This document shows positions 1 through 7,549 of a stretch of 16,135 nucleotides of DNA, piece after piece (position 1 is the stretch's first letter; every line of letters begins with the position of its first letter). This stretch comes from an uncultured Spirochaetaceae bacterium (GTDB lineage Bacteria > Spirochaetota > Spirochaetia > Treponematales > UBA12059). The stretch covers positions 1-16,135 of the forward strand of contig CALKWG010000465.1 of assembly GCA_938004315.1 (NCBI GenBank). The letters run 5' to 3'. The notes beneath the pieces were generated by a model. It did no database searches. It was given only the letters and a program-made list of their open reading frames with translations, and was not told the origin of the DNA. A program made the translations under genes and the position numbers.

Positions 1-101
1 CCCTCGAGGAGCTAGTCGAGGCCCTCTATCCGATGTACGCCGATACGATGTCGGAAGAGGAATTCAGGAAGTACGCTGAAGAGCATGCCGAGCGAACGTA
101 G
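1..101 (+). CDS. 3' end of an unidentified protein (partial)
   Basis: An open frame runs in from the left edge and ends at TAG 99-101, giving 32 visible residues, acidic and helical in character, ending in AEEHAERT. It overlaps the next gene by 17 nt. This is the same close packing seen at the next two junctions, which supports it being a real gene end in the same operon. Too little is visible to assign a family or function. Confidence 0.55.
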   Translation, partial: LEELVEALYPMYADTMSEEEFRKYAEEHAERT

Positions 102-1761
102 CGAAGCGGGCGGGCAGCTCCGGTTCAGGCACGAGGCGAGGACCTTCCTTAATCATGCCTTAGGCTACGCCGAGATGGTCGCCGAGGCCGCCGCGCCGCC
201 GGACGCCGAGCCTGCCGTCGCGCGCTTCAAGGCGGCGGCGGCCGCCCTTAAAGCGCCGATGCTAGCCTACCTCCTGGCCCTCGACGCCGACGTATCGACG
301 GCCGCCGCGCCGGCCGCCCCGGCGGGCGTCGAACCGGCGGCCCCGGACTCCGCCCGCGTCGAGGCGCTGCGTGACGAGGCCTACGGCCGCATCTATGACC
401 TGATGAACGCCATCCAAGCCGTCAAGCGCCTGCGCCTCGAACCCGGCCCGGAGGAGGATCTCCGCCGCGTCCAGGACGCCGTAAACTCGCTCGTCGACCT
501 CATGCGCGACCGGGAGGAGCGCGGCGCCTTCGTGCCCGACGCCGCGTCCGTCGCCCTCGGCGATGAGGCCGGCAAGGCGGTCCGGCCCGGCCGCATCCTG
601 GTGGTGGACGACGACGCGATCAACCGCGAGCTCCTCGTACGCCTCTTGGAACGCCAGGGCCACCTGAGCTGCCAGGCCGCGGACGGGCAGGAGGCGCTGT
701 CGATCCTGCGCCAAGCGTCCTTCGACATAGCCCTCGTGGACCTCATGATGCCGGGCATGAACGGCTTTCAGTTCTTAGATTCGATACATGCAGACGAGGC
801 CCTACGCGAGGTCTCCGTGATCATGGTGAGCGCCTTGGAGGACGACGCCTCGATAGCGCGCTGCCTCGAGCTGGGCGCCGAGGATTACCTACCACGCGAT
901 TTCAACCCGATCATACTTAAGGCGCGCATCAACAACATCCTGGAGAAGCGGGAGTACAAGCGGCGGAACGAGGAGGCGCTCGCGAGCCTGGCCAGGGCCC
1001 AGTCCAGGCTCAACGCGGAGCTGCGCGACGCGGCCGCGTACGTTCGGAGCCTCCTGCCGCAACGGGTGCGCTGGCCGGGCCTGGCCATCGATTGGGAGTT
1101 CATCCCCTCGCTGAGCCTCGGCGGCGACAGCTTCTCGTACCAGCGCCTGGAAGACGGCCGCCTGGCCTTCTTCCTGATCGACGTGAGCGGCCATGGTATC
1201 GAGGCGGCCCTCCTCTCGGTGACGGTCATGAACCTGCTCAAGGCCAAGAGCCTGGGCGGCCTGGACTACGGCTCGCCTCGCTCGGTGCTCGCGTGGCTCA
1301 ACGAGTCGTTCCGCATCGAGGATCAAAACAATATGTACTTTACGATATGGTACGGCGTCTGGGATCCGACCCGCCGCGCCGTACGCTACGCCACCGGCGG
1401 GGCGCCGCCGGCCCTGCTCTGCAGGCCCGGGGAGAAGGCTGAGGAGCTGGTGTCGGAGGGGCCGATCATCGGCGTCGACGATACAGCCGCCTTCCCCGAG
1501 CGGGAAGCCTTCGTGCCGCTGGGCTCGCAGCTCTACCTGTTCAGCGACGGCCTCTACGAGGTGCGCCTCAAGGATGGCTCGCTCCTGCGCTGGGCCGATT
1601 TCGTCGCGCTCTTCGAGGCCCATAGCGCCGACTGCGCGCGCTCGCCCGACTGCATCTCGCCCATACGCCGCATCGTCGACGCGGTACGCGAGCGGAGCGC
1701 CCGGGAGCCCTTCGCGGACGACGTCTCGATCCTGGAGCTCTCCTTCCATGGCGGGCGATAG
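85..1761 (+). CDS. Receiver-PP2C (RsbU/SpoIIE-type) serine phosphatase with N-terminal H-box-like domain
   Basis: 558 aa, no membrane segment, so probably cytosolic. Residues 12-37 resemble a histidine-kinase H-box (RHEARTFLNHALGYAEM, His16), but no kinase ATPase domain follows. Residues 169-290 are a response-regulator receiver with acidic pair D175/D176, phospho-acceptor D219 (LVDLMMPGMNG) and S249. The usual Lys-Pro is replaced by R271-D272. A short coiled linker (about 288-320) leads to a SpoIIE/PP2C phosphatase domain (about 330-556) with the metal-binding motifs GGDSF (D348), DVSGHG (D366), FSDGLYE (D488) and ADDVSIL (D545/D546). In this family, a receiver signal controls dephosphorylation of a STAS-domain anti-sigma antagonist. 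A STAS protein is encoded at 10386-10937, but pairing them is inference. It overlaps the preceding gene by 17 nt and pyrC by 14 nt. The domain call is firm; the partner is not known. Confidence 0.9.
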   Translation: MPSERSEAGGQLRFRHEARTFLNHALGYAEMVAEAAAPPDAEPAVARFKAAAAALKAPMLAYLLALDADVSTAAAPAAPAGVEPAAPDSARVEALRDEAYGRIYDLMNAIQAVKRLRLEPGPEEDLRRVQDAVNSLVDLMRDREERGAFVPDAASVALGDEAGKAVRPGRILVVDDDAINRELLVRLLERQGHLSCQAADGQEALSILRQASFDIALVDLMMPGMNGFQFLDSIHADEALREVSVIMVSALEDDASIARCLELGAEDYLPRDFNPIILKARINNILEKREYKRRNEEALASLARAQSRLNAELRDAAAYVRSLLPQRVRWPGLAIDWEFIPSLSLGGDSFSYQRLEDGRLAFFLIDVSGHGIEAALLSVTVMNLLKAKSLGGLDYGSPRSVLAWLNESFRIEDQNNMYFTIWYGVWDPTRRAVRYATGGAPPALLCRPGEKAEELVSEGPIIGVDDTAAFPEREAFVPLGSQLYLFSDGLYEVRLKDGSLLRWADFVALFEAHSADCARSPDCISPIRRIVDAVRERSAREPFADDVSILELSFHGGR

Positions 1762-2770
1762 CGCCGCGGGCGCCTTCCTGGAGCTCCGGCGCCCGGACGA
1801 CTTCCACGTCCACCTGCGGCAGGGGCCGCCCCTGGCCGCCTACGCGGCCCGCAGCGCGCGCCACTTCGGCCGCGCGCTCGCCATGCCCAACACCGTCCCC
1901 CCGATCTCGTCCGGCCGCGCCCTGGGCGACTACCGCCGCGCCGTCCTGGCGGGCATGGCGGGCTACGCCTGCGCGCCGCTCTTCGCCTTCAAGCTCCTGC
2001 CGGGCATGGGCGCGGCCGCCGTGCGCGACTGCGCCGCCGCCGGCGCCCTAGCCGGGAAGTACTATCCGATCGGCTCCACCACGAACGCCGCCGACGGCGT
2101 CCCCTCGCCCGAGTCCGTAGCCGAGGAGCTGGCGGCTATGGAGGAGCTCGGCCTCGTCCTCTCCGTGCACGCCGAGGATCCGTCCCGCCCCGTCCTGGAG
2201 CGCGAGGAGGCCTTCCTGCCCGTCCTGGAGCGCGTGATCGGACGTTACCCGCGCCTGAAGCTCGTCATGGAGCACGTCTCGTCGCGGGCCGGGGTACAGG
2301 CCGTCAAGGCCTGGCCCGATCGCGTCGCCGCCACGATCACCGCCCACCACCTCTCGTTCACTATAGACGACCTCCTAGGCGAGCGCCTTACGCCGTCGCT
2401 CTACTGTAAGCCCGTCCTCAAGTCCGAGCGCAGCCGCGACGACCTGCGCCAGGCGGCGAGCTCGGGCTCGCCCAAGTTCTTCTTCGGCAGCGACTCGGCT
2501 CCCCACCCGCCCGAAGCCAAGGCGGCGGGCGCCGCCGGCTGCTACGCGGCCCCGACCGCCCTGGCCCTCCTGGCCGAGGCCTTCGAGGAGCTCGGCCGGC
2601 TGGATGCGCTCGAGGGCTTCGTGAGCCGGGCCGGCGCCGCGTTCTACGGCCTTCCGCTAAACGAAGGCCTCCTCCGCCTCGAGCGCTCGCCGTGGCGCGT
2701 CCCCGAGCTCATGGACGGCGCCGTACCGCTCGCCGCGGGGCGGACCCTCCGCTGGCGCGTCGCTGAATAA
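1748..2770 (+). CDS. pyrC: Dihydroorotase, class II (PyrC type)
   Basis: 340 aa, close to the roughly 350 aa of class II dihydroorotases. The enzyme interconverts N-carbamoyl-aspartate and dihydroorotate in de novo pyrimidine synthesis in the cytosol. Visible metal and active-site features are HVH (H20, H22) in RRPDDFHVHLRQG, the Lys expected to be carboxylated (K104, in GKYYPIGSTTNAADG), H141 (VHAED), H176 (MEHVSS) and the catalytic Asp D249 in FFGSDSAPH, followed by the typical GCYAAPTAL. The ATG at 1748 is chosen because conserved similarity begins about 12 residues later; the open frame extends further upstream only as overlap with the phosphatase gene. A GGAG at 1735-1738 is a weak ribosome site, so translation may be coupled to the gene before it. 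Pairing a biosynthetic enzyme with a signalling phosphatase is probably operon packing rather than shared function. Confidence 0.95.
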   Translation: MAGDSAAGAFLELRRPDDFHVHLRQGPPLAAYAARSARHFGRALAMPNTVPPISSGRALGDYRRAVLAGMAGYACAPLFAFKLLPGMGAAAVRDCAAAGALAGKYYPIGSTTNAADGVPSPESVAEELAAMEELGLVLSVHAEDPSRPVLEREEAFLPVLERVIGRYPRLKLVMEHVSSRAGVQAVKAWPDRVAATITAHHLSFTIDDLLGERLTPSLYCKPVLKSERSRDDLRQAASSGSPKFFFGSDSAPHPPEAKAAGAAGCYAAPTALALLAEAFEELGRLDALEGFVSRAGAAFYGLPLNEGLLRLERSPWRVPELMDGAVPLAAGRTLRWRVAE

Positions 2771-2877
2771 TCCCGCCTGAATCGCGGCGATCGAATTTGG
2801 TTTTTCCCGTCGGCGGCGATACCGTTGTATCAGCGCGGGCCGACGGCCCGATACGATCCATCGAAAGAAAGGTCAGT
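2771..2877. promoter_or_regulatory. pyrC-sppA gap with a GC-rich dyad
   Basis: This 107-nt gap holds an odd palindrome at 2836-2850 (CGGGCCGACGGCCCG) centred on A2843. It could form a short hairpin or be a binding site. There is no T-tract, so it is not a classical terminator. A purine-rich stretch AAAGG (2868-2872) sits 5 nt before the sppA ATG and serves as its ribosome site. I found no convincing sigma70 promoter here. Confidence 0.3.
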
Positions 2878-5325
2878 ATGAGCAAAACTCGATTCGCCGC
2901 CGCGATCGCGGGCATACTCCTCGTCCTGTTCGCCGTTTCAGGCGTCGGAGCCCAGGCCAGCCGGGCTTACCTCGAAGCGCCGGCCTTCAGCGCCGAGCCC
3001 GATCCCGATAGCCTCTGGGACCAGTTCTACAACCCTGCGGCCTGGGGTCGGACACTCGAATTCGCCGCCGGCTTCTATACCCAGGCTTCTCTCGACGAGC
3101 TGGCCGCCCGCCGGCTCGAAGGCGCGCCCTACGCCTTGGCCTTCGGCCTCCCGGGCCTCCTCTACCGCTACGCCGACGACGGGCAGGGCTCGCCGAGCCA
3201 GGAGCTCGTCGTTTCCTTCGCCATGGGCAAGGCGTTCTCGAGCGGCCTGCGCTACCGAAGCGGGGGCGCCTGGGACTTCAGCTACCTGATCCGCCCGAAC
3301 GCAGCCCTATCGCTCGGCCTAGGCCTGACGGATGCCCTATCGGCCTCGCCGTCCTGGGACTTCGGCCTGGCCGTCCGGCCGCTGGCCTTCATCGAGTCGC
3401 GGCCCGAGCTTAGCTCCGTCTTGACCCTCTCGGCCACGGCCCGCTACGGCGACGCCGGCTTTAGCTGGCGGGAGGCGGGCGCCCGCCTCCGCCTGGACGA
3501 CGCGGCCAGGATAGGGGCGTCCTACGACTTCGGCTCGGGCGCCGTAAGCCTGAGCCTCTCGATGGCGCTCGGGCCGACGGAGACGACCCTGGCCGTCCCC
3601 GACTTGGCGGCCGCCGCGGCCTCCCCGGCCGGCGAGCGCCTGGGCTTCGGCGCGGCCCTGCGCGCCGATCCCCGCTTCAAGGCGCGGCCCGCCTTCGTAG
3701 CGCCCCAAGCCGCGGCGCTGGTCATCGACGGCGCCGAGGACGCCGGGCTCGTCCTACCGGCCGGTATGGCGGCCAGGCGGAGCGGCCGCGCGAGCTTCGA
3801 CCTCTACGTCGAATCGGTGCTGGCGGCCGCGGAAGACCCGCGCATCGGCGCCCTGGTCCTCCTCGAACCCCCGGAGCCGCCCTCCGATGCGGCCGGTCAG
3901 GCTTTCGCCCGCGCCCTGGACGCCTTCCGCGCTACCGGAAAGCCCGTCTACGCCTACGTACGAAACGCCGGGCGCGGCGCCTATCTCTACCTAGCCTCCC
4001 AAGCCGACTATCTGGCGATCGACCCCAACGGTTCCGTGGCGCTCGTCGAGTTAGGCGGCGCGCGGCTGTATTTTAGGGGGCTCTTCGATAAGCTCGGGCT
4101 GCGCTTCCATACCCTGCGCTCCCATGACGAGAAAACCGCCTATAACGCCTTCACCGAATACGGCATGACCGCCGCCGAGCGGGAGGGCCTCGAGCGCTAC
4201 CTAGGCGGGCTGTCGCGCCAGGCGGCCGCCAGGCTAGCCGCAGGGCGCACCGGAAGGCTAGGCGCGGAGGCCTCGGCCGTCATCGCCGCCGGCCCTTACC
4301 TGGTCTCGGCCAAGGCCGTCGCCGCCGGCCTGGCGGAGGAGCTCTCCTACCGCGACGAGTTCTTGGAAGGGCTCGAAGGACGCGGCTGGACGAAGCGCAT
4401 CGGCATCGAGGCCTATCGCGCGGCCCGGGACGGGGCGTGGGGCGCGCACCCGCTGGCCAAGGCCGTGGTCGTGCTGGGGCTCTCGGGCTCCATCATCGAA
4501 GGCCCCGGCGTCGCCGGCGCCAGCATAGGCGAATCGGCCGCCGCCAGGCTGGCCGAGCTGCGCGAAGACGCGGCCGTGGCCGGCGTCATCCTGCGCGTCG
4601 ATTCGGGCGGCGGAAGCGCCGCGGTCAGCGACTACATAGCGCGGGAGGTACGACGCTTCCGCGAGGCCGGCAAGCCCCTGTTCGTCTCCATGGGCGGCTA
4701 CGCCGCCTCGGGCGGCTACTATATCTCGGCCTTCGCCGAGCGCATCTGGGCCGAGGAGGGCACGATCACCGGCTCGATCGGCGTCACCGGACTCATGCCG
4801 GACGCGAGCGGCTTGGTCGATAAGCTCGGCGTCAAGGCGGAGAGCGTAGGTCCCGGCGACAACGCCGCCTTCGCCAATCCCCTCTTGCCCCACAGGCCGG
4901 GCGATGCCGCGGCCTTGAACGAGGCCATCGCGTCTATCTACGGCCGCTTCGTCGCGACGGTGAGCCAGGGCCGCGGTCTGAGCCTGGAGCGGGCCGACGA
5001 ACTAGGCAAGGGTCAGGTCTGGCTCGGGGCCGAGGCCAAGGAGCTGGGCTTGGTCGACGAGATAGGCGGCTTAGACGCCGCCGTAGGGGCGATGCGCCTG
5101 AGGCTCGGCGGCCCGATAAAGCTACGCTACGAGTCGCCTGGCTCGCTCATGGACTGGGGACCGTGGCTCATGTCGGCTAGCGGCCTGGCGCGCTCGGGGC
5201 TTATCCGGAGTTTAACCGAGCTCGGCTCGGCGGCGGATACGATACAGGCGATGGGCACGGGTCCGCTCCTCCTGGAGCCCTCGTCCCTGCTCAGTGAGGC
5301 TCTTTCAAAACTCAGCGAGTTTTGA
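2878..5325 (+). CDS. sppA: Signal peptide peptidase SppA, 67K-type (peptidase S49), with N-terminal beta-rich domain
   Basis: 815 aa. The ATG at 2878 is preferred over an in-frame ATG at 2797 because it follows AAAGG and starts directly with a signal peptide (MSKTRFAAAIAGILLVLFAV, likely cut after residue 25, GVGA/QA). Residues about 50-240 are Gly/aromatic-rich with alternating beta-strand character, like an outer-membrane barrel. The rest (about 275-800) is the tandem S49 fold of long SppA proteins. The catalytic Lys is K419 (HDEKTAYNAF) in the first repeat and the nucleophile Ser is S611 (GGYAASGGYYIS) in the second, followed by TITGSIGV. SppA degrades leftover signal peptides and other membrane peptides. 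E. coli SppA is about 618 aa, so the extra length is the N-terminal domain. The last eight residues (ALSKLSEF) and the TGA are encoded by the 129-bp repeat starting at 5299. The protease call is firm; the barrel is inferred from residue pattern. Confidence 0.92.
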   Translation: MSKTRFAAAIAGILLVLFAVSGVGAQASRAYLEAPAFSAEPDPDSLWDQFYNPAAWGRTLEFAAGFYTQASLDELAARRLEGAPYALAFGLPGLLYRYADDGQGSPSQELVVSFAMGKAFSSGLRYRSGGAWDFSYLIRPNAALSLGLGLTDALSASPSWDFGLAVRPLAFIESRPELSSVLTLSATARYGDAGFSWREAGARLRLDDAARIGASYDFGSGAVSLSLSMALGPTETTLAVPDLAAAAASPAGERLGFGAALRADPRFKARPAFVAPQAAALVIDGAEDAGLVLPAGMAARRSGRASFDLYVESVLAAAEDPRIGALVLLEPPEPPSDAAGQAFARALDAFRATGKPVYAYVRNAGRGAYLYLASQADYLAIDPNGSVALVELGGARLYFRGLFDKLGLRFHTLRSHDEKTAYNAFTEYGMTAAEREGLERYLGGLSRQAAARLAAGRTGRLGAEASAVIAAGPYLVSAKAVAAGLAEELSYRDEFLEGLEGRGWTKRIGIEAYRAARDGAWGAHPLAKAVVVLGLSGSIIEGPGVAGASIGESAAARLAELREDAAVAGVILRVDSGGGSAAVSDYIAREVRRFREAGKPLFVSMGGYAASGGYYISAFAERIWAEEGTITGSIGVTGLMPDASGLVDKLGVKAESVGPGDNAAFANPLLPHRPGDAAALNEAIASIYGRFVATVSQGRGLSLERADELGKGQVWLGAEAKELGLVDEIGGLDAAVGAMRLRLGGPIKLRYESPGSLMDWGPWLMSASGLARSGLIRSLTELGSAADTIQAMGTGPLLLEPSSLLSEALSKLSEF

Positions 5326-5427
5326 AAGAGCTACCTTAGAAAACTGCGATTGGGCGCAGCGTTTGCAACGCAAACGCAAGCAATCGCAAAGCCAATTTCA
5401 AAAGTAACCGACTTTTGAAATTGGCTA
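5299..5427. repeat. Three-hairpin intergenic repeat, copy 1
   Basis: This 129-bp element is identical, base for base, to 11069-11197. It holds three hairpins in a row. Hairpin 1 (5299-5331) has perfect 15-bp arms (GCTCTTTCAAAACTC) and loop AGC. Hairpin 2 (about 5345-5388) has an 8-bp outer stem (TGCGATTG/CAATCGCA) and an inner 8-bp stem (GCGTTTGC/GCAAACGC) with loop AAC. Hairpin 3 (5391-5425) has perfect 15-bp arms (GCCAATTTCAAAAGT) and loop AACCG, extended to 16 bp by the flanking A and T. The two ends are imperfect inverted repeats sharing a TTTCAAAA core. The element is far more AT-rich than its surroundings. It lies between convergent sppA and the J-domain gene, and sppA terminates inside hairpin 1. 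There is no open frame and no T-tract. It may be a small non-autonomous mobile element, or a structured 3' element acting on both transcripts. Confidence 0.95.
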
Positions 5428-5436
5428 CGGTTCGTA

Positions 5437-5910
5437 CTAGCTATCCGGCTTCGCCCCGGAGGGGGCGTCGGCGAGCCTGTCATAGGCGGCTTTGATGGCG
5501 CGGAAGCCTTCCTCGGAGCCGCCGCTTCTATCGGGATGCATGTCACGGCAGAGGCGGCGGTACGCCCGTTTTAGCTCGTCGGGAGGCGCGCCGGGTTCGA
5601 GCCCGAAGAGGGCGTAGAGCCTAGCGCGCTCCGCCGTTTCGGCCTCGGCATCGCCCCGCCGTTCGGCCCCGCGGCCGGCGGCCGCCTCATCGCGGTATCC
5701 GTCGCCCGGCGCGGCGCGCCTCTCGAAGTACGCGTCGACCAGGGCGCCGAGTACGTAGCCGGCGAGCGCGCCGAAGGTAAAGTGGCGGCCGCCGCTCAGC
5801 GCGCCTAGGCAGGTCCCCGCGATGCGCCCGCGTCGGCCGCGCGATCGTTCGAAGGCGAGGGCCGCGGCCGAGCGGAGGGCGCGGATAGCCGACTCAAGAG
5901 CGCGGCGCAT
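5437..5910 (-). CDS. Membrane-anchored J-domain (DnaJ/DjlA-like) protein
   Basis: 157 aa. Residues 97-148 form a compact C-terminal J domain with the HPD tripeptide at 125-127 (CRDMHPDRSGG), which in this family stimulates DnaK ATPase. Upstream, residues 31-62 are Gly/Ala-rich and hydrophobic (FTFGALAGYVLGALVDAYFE), like the membrane anchor of DjlA, although the central TerB domain of true DjlA is absent. The linker (66-95) is charged and low in complexity. The start overlaps the end of the upstream permease-like gene by 17 nt, so it is the last gene of a three-gene unit. Its TAG (5437-5439) is 9 nt from repeat copy 1. A role as a DnaK co-chaperone at the inner membrane is inferred; no partner can be read from the sequence. 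Confidence 0.85.
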   Translation of the reverse strand: MRRALESAIRALRSAAALAFERSRGRRGRIAGTCLGALSGGRHFTFGALAGYVLGALVDAYFERRAAPGDGYRDEAAAGRGAERRGDAEAETAERARLYALFGLEPGAPPDELKRAYRRLCRDMHPDRSGGSEEGFRAIKAAYDRLADAPSGAKPDS

Positions 5911-7549
5911 GGCGCGCGATGCGCTCCGCGACGAAGAGCGAGCAGGCGACGGCCGCGCCGAGGAAGGCTAGCCAAGCGGCTATGAAGGTACCGCCGGGCA
6001 GCGCTCGCGACAGCAGGTCCAAGGGCGTCTTAGACAGCTCCTCGGCGAGGCCGAAGACGGGCTGGACCAAGGCGGCCATGACCGGGGCCCAGAATATCGA
6101 CGAGACCGCGCTCGGACGCGAGCGGGGCCTGAAGCGCAGCCCCAGACCCGCGCCCATGAGTATTAAGATGACGCAGACGAAGGGATAGGAGAGGCGGCGA
6201 GCCAGGTCGGCGTACAGCCCCGCGCCGTCCACGCCGAGCTCGCGCGCGTCGTCCATGCCATTTATCAGCGTGAGGAGGGTCAGCTCGTGCGGCGGCGCGG
6301 AGAGCTCCAGGTAACGGCGCGCCGCGGCCTCGGCCCCCCCTAGCTCGAGGTAACTCGGCGGCGCGCCGCCGTCGGCCGCCCGCGCCCGCCATGTCAGCGA
6401 CGGGTCGCGCCGGCTCACCGCGAGCAGCTGCAGTACGTCGCCGTTCAGCCGCGCATGCTCGGCCCGGTAGCTCCGCCCGCCGTCGTCGAAGGCGACGCCG
6501 CGCAGGTAGACCCCGGAGGCCGACTCCGCCGCCGCCTCGGCGCGGAGCTCGGCGCCCGCGATCGAAAGCGACAGAGGGCGGCCGCCGCCCGAGCCGAAGG
6601 CCAGCTCGCTCTCCTCCAGGAAGAAACCGCGGCGCTCGAGGCTCTGGGCGCTCAAGGCGAGGAAATCAGCCGCGTCCTTATCGTCGGGGCGCTCGGCCGC
6701 CAGGGCGGAGAAGCGCCTGAAGGCCTCGAGCGCGTCGTCGCGCGCGAAATACTCGTAGGCCTCGAGCTTGCGCTTATAGTAATCGGCGTCGGCCCTTTGC
6801 TCGGCCGACGGCTCGAGGCTGCGCATTGCCGCCCAGCTCTCGTCTATGAGCCTAAGGACCTCACGCCGACCTCCGTAAACCGCCAGCGAGCGCCGCGCCA
6901 GGTAGTGGGCGTCGAAATAGCGCCCGTCGCGCATCGCCGCCTGCGCCTCGAGGTAGAAACGGTTGGCCACGAGCCAGTTCGGCGCGGGCGGATCCTCGGG
7001 GCGGGCGCGGGCCGCGCGCTCGGCCTCCTCGTCGGCCTGCCGTAGGAGGGCTTCTTGGATGAGCCCGTAGACTTTCTCAAGCTCGGGATGGTCCCGGTCT
7101 ATGGCCCGGGCGTCGCGGGCGAAGAGCTCGGCCGCCCGGTAGTCGCCGCGGGCGTAGCGCTCGCGCGCGGCGCCCAGGCGCGCGCCGAACTCCGCGCTCG
7201 CCCGCTCATAGAAGGCGACGCGTCCCTCGGCGTAGGGCTGTACCACGAGGAAGAGGATCGAGAGCGCCGCGGCGAAGAAGAAGCCGGGCAGGAGCACCGC
7301 GTATGCCGTGGCGTGGAAGTCGGGCGGCCCCTCGGCGGATTCGGCCGCGAGCGCGGCCGCCACGAGGAGCAGGGCCGGGGCCCAGGCCGCGAAGGTGAGC
7401 GCGGCGCCCATGAGCTCCCAACGCAGGGCGAAGATAAAGAGCAGGTCGGCGCGGCCGACGTTCAAGAGCCGCCAGAAGAAAGCCGCCGCGTAGGCCGCGG
7501 CCATGATCCCTAAGGCGTAGGCGATGAAGAGCGAGCCGCGCTTAGCCAC
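5894..7549 (-). CDS. LptF/LptG-like six-helix permease with helical (TPR-like) insertion
   Basis: 551 aa, GTG start, overlapping the previous gene by 8 nt. Three hydrophobic helices lie near the N-terminus (about 8-27, 45-70, 80-104) and three near the C-terminus (about 453-471, 480-500, 520-540), around a soluble middle. This is the topology of LptF/LptG, the permease subunits that extract LPS and hold a periplasmic jellyroll between helices 3 and 4. The C-terminal part (RRLSYPFVCVILILMG, then RFRPRSRPSAVSSIFW) resembles that family. The middle differs from the norm: residues about 130-310 are helical repeats rich in Ala, Tyr and Arg that look like tetratricopeptide repeats. Residues about 325-420 are beta-rich (GVYLRGVAFDDGGRSYRAEH), as expected for the jellyroll. 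LptF/LptG are about 350-370 aa, so the helical block accounts for the extra length. lptA and lptB lie 7 kb away. The family call rests on topology and weak similarity. Confidence 0.6.
   Translation of the reverse strand: MAKRGSLFIAYALGIMAAAYAAAFFWRLLNVGRADLLFIFALRWELMGAALTFAAWAPALLLVAAALAAESAEGPPDFHATAYAVLLPGFFFAAALSILFLVVQPYAEGRVAFYERASAEFGARLGAARERYARGDYRAAELFARDARAIDRDHPELEKVYGLIQEALLRQADEEAERAARARPEDPPAPNWLVANRFYLEAQAAMRDGRYFDAHYLARRSLAVYGGRREVLRLIDESWAAMRSLEPSAEQRADADYYKRKLEAYEYFARDDALEAFRRFSALAAERPDDKDAADFLALSAQSLERRGFFLEESELAFGSGGGRPLSLSIAGAELRAEAAAESASGVYLRGVAFDDGGRSYRAEHARLNGDVLQLLAVSRRDPSLTWRARAADGGAPPSYLELGGAEAAARRYLELSAPPHELTLLTLINGMDDARELGVDGAGLYADLARRLSYPFVCVILILMGAGLGLRFRPRSRPSAVSSIFWAPVMAALVQPVFGLAEELSKTPLDLLSRALPGGTFIAAWLAFLGAAVACSLFVAERIARHAPRS

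Noticed and set aside
889..1749. Long minus-strand open frame opposite the phosphatase gene
   Set aside because: It is a mirror of the well-supported PP2C gene, common in GC-rich DNA, and has no family features.
5299..5331. Hairpin 1 as an ordinary intrinsic terminator of sppA
   Set aside because: The stem is strong but has no T-tract after it in either direction, and it is one of three stems in a duplicated element. Some terminating effect is still possible.
6455..7513. Plus-strand open frames opposite the permease-like gene
   Set aside because: Arg/Gly-rich composition and no start signals; the minus-strand gene has clear helices and operon overlaps.
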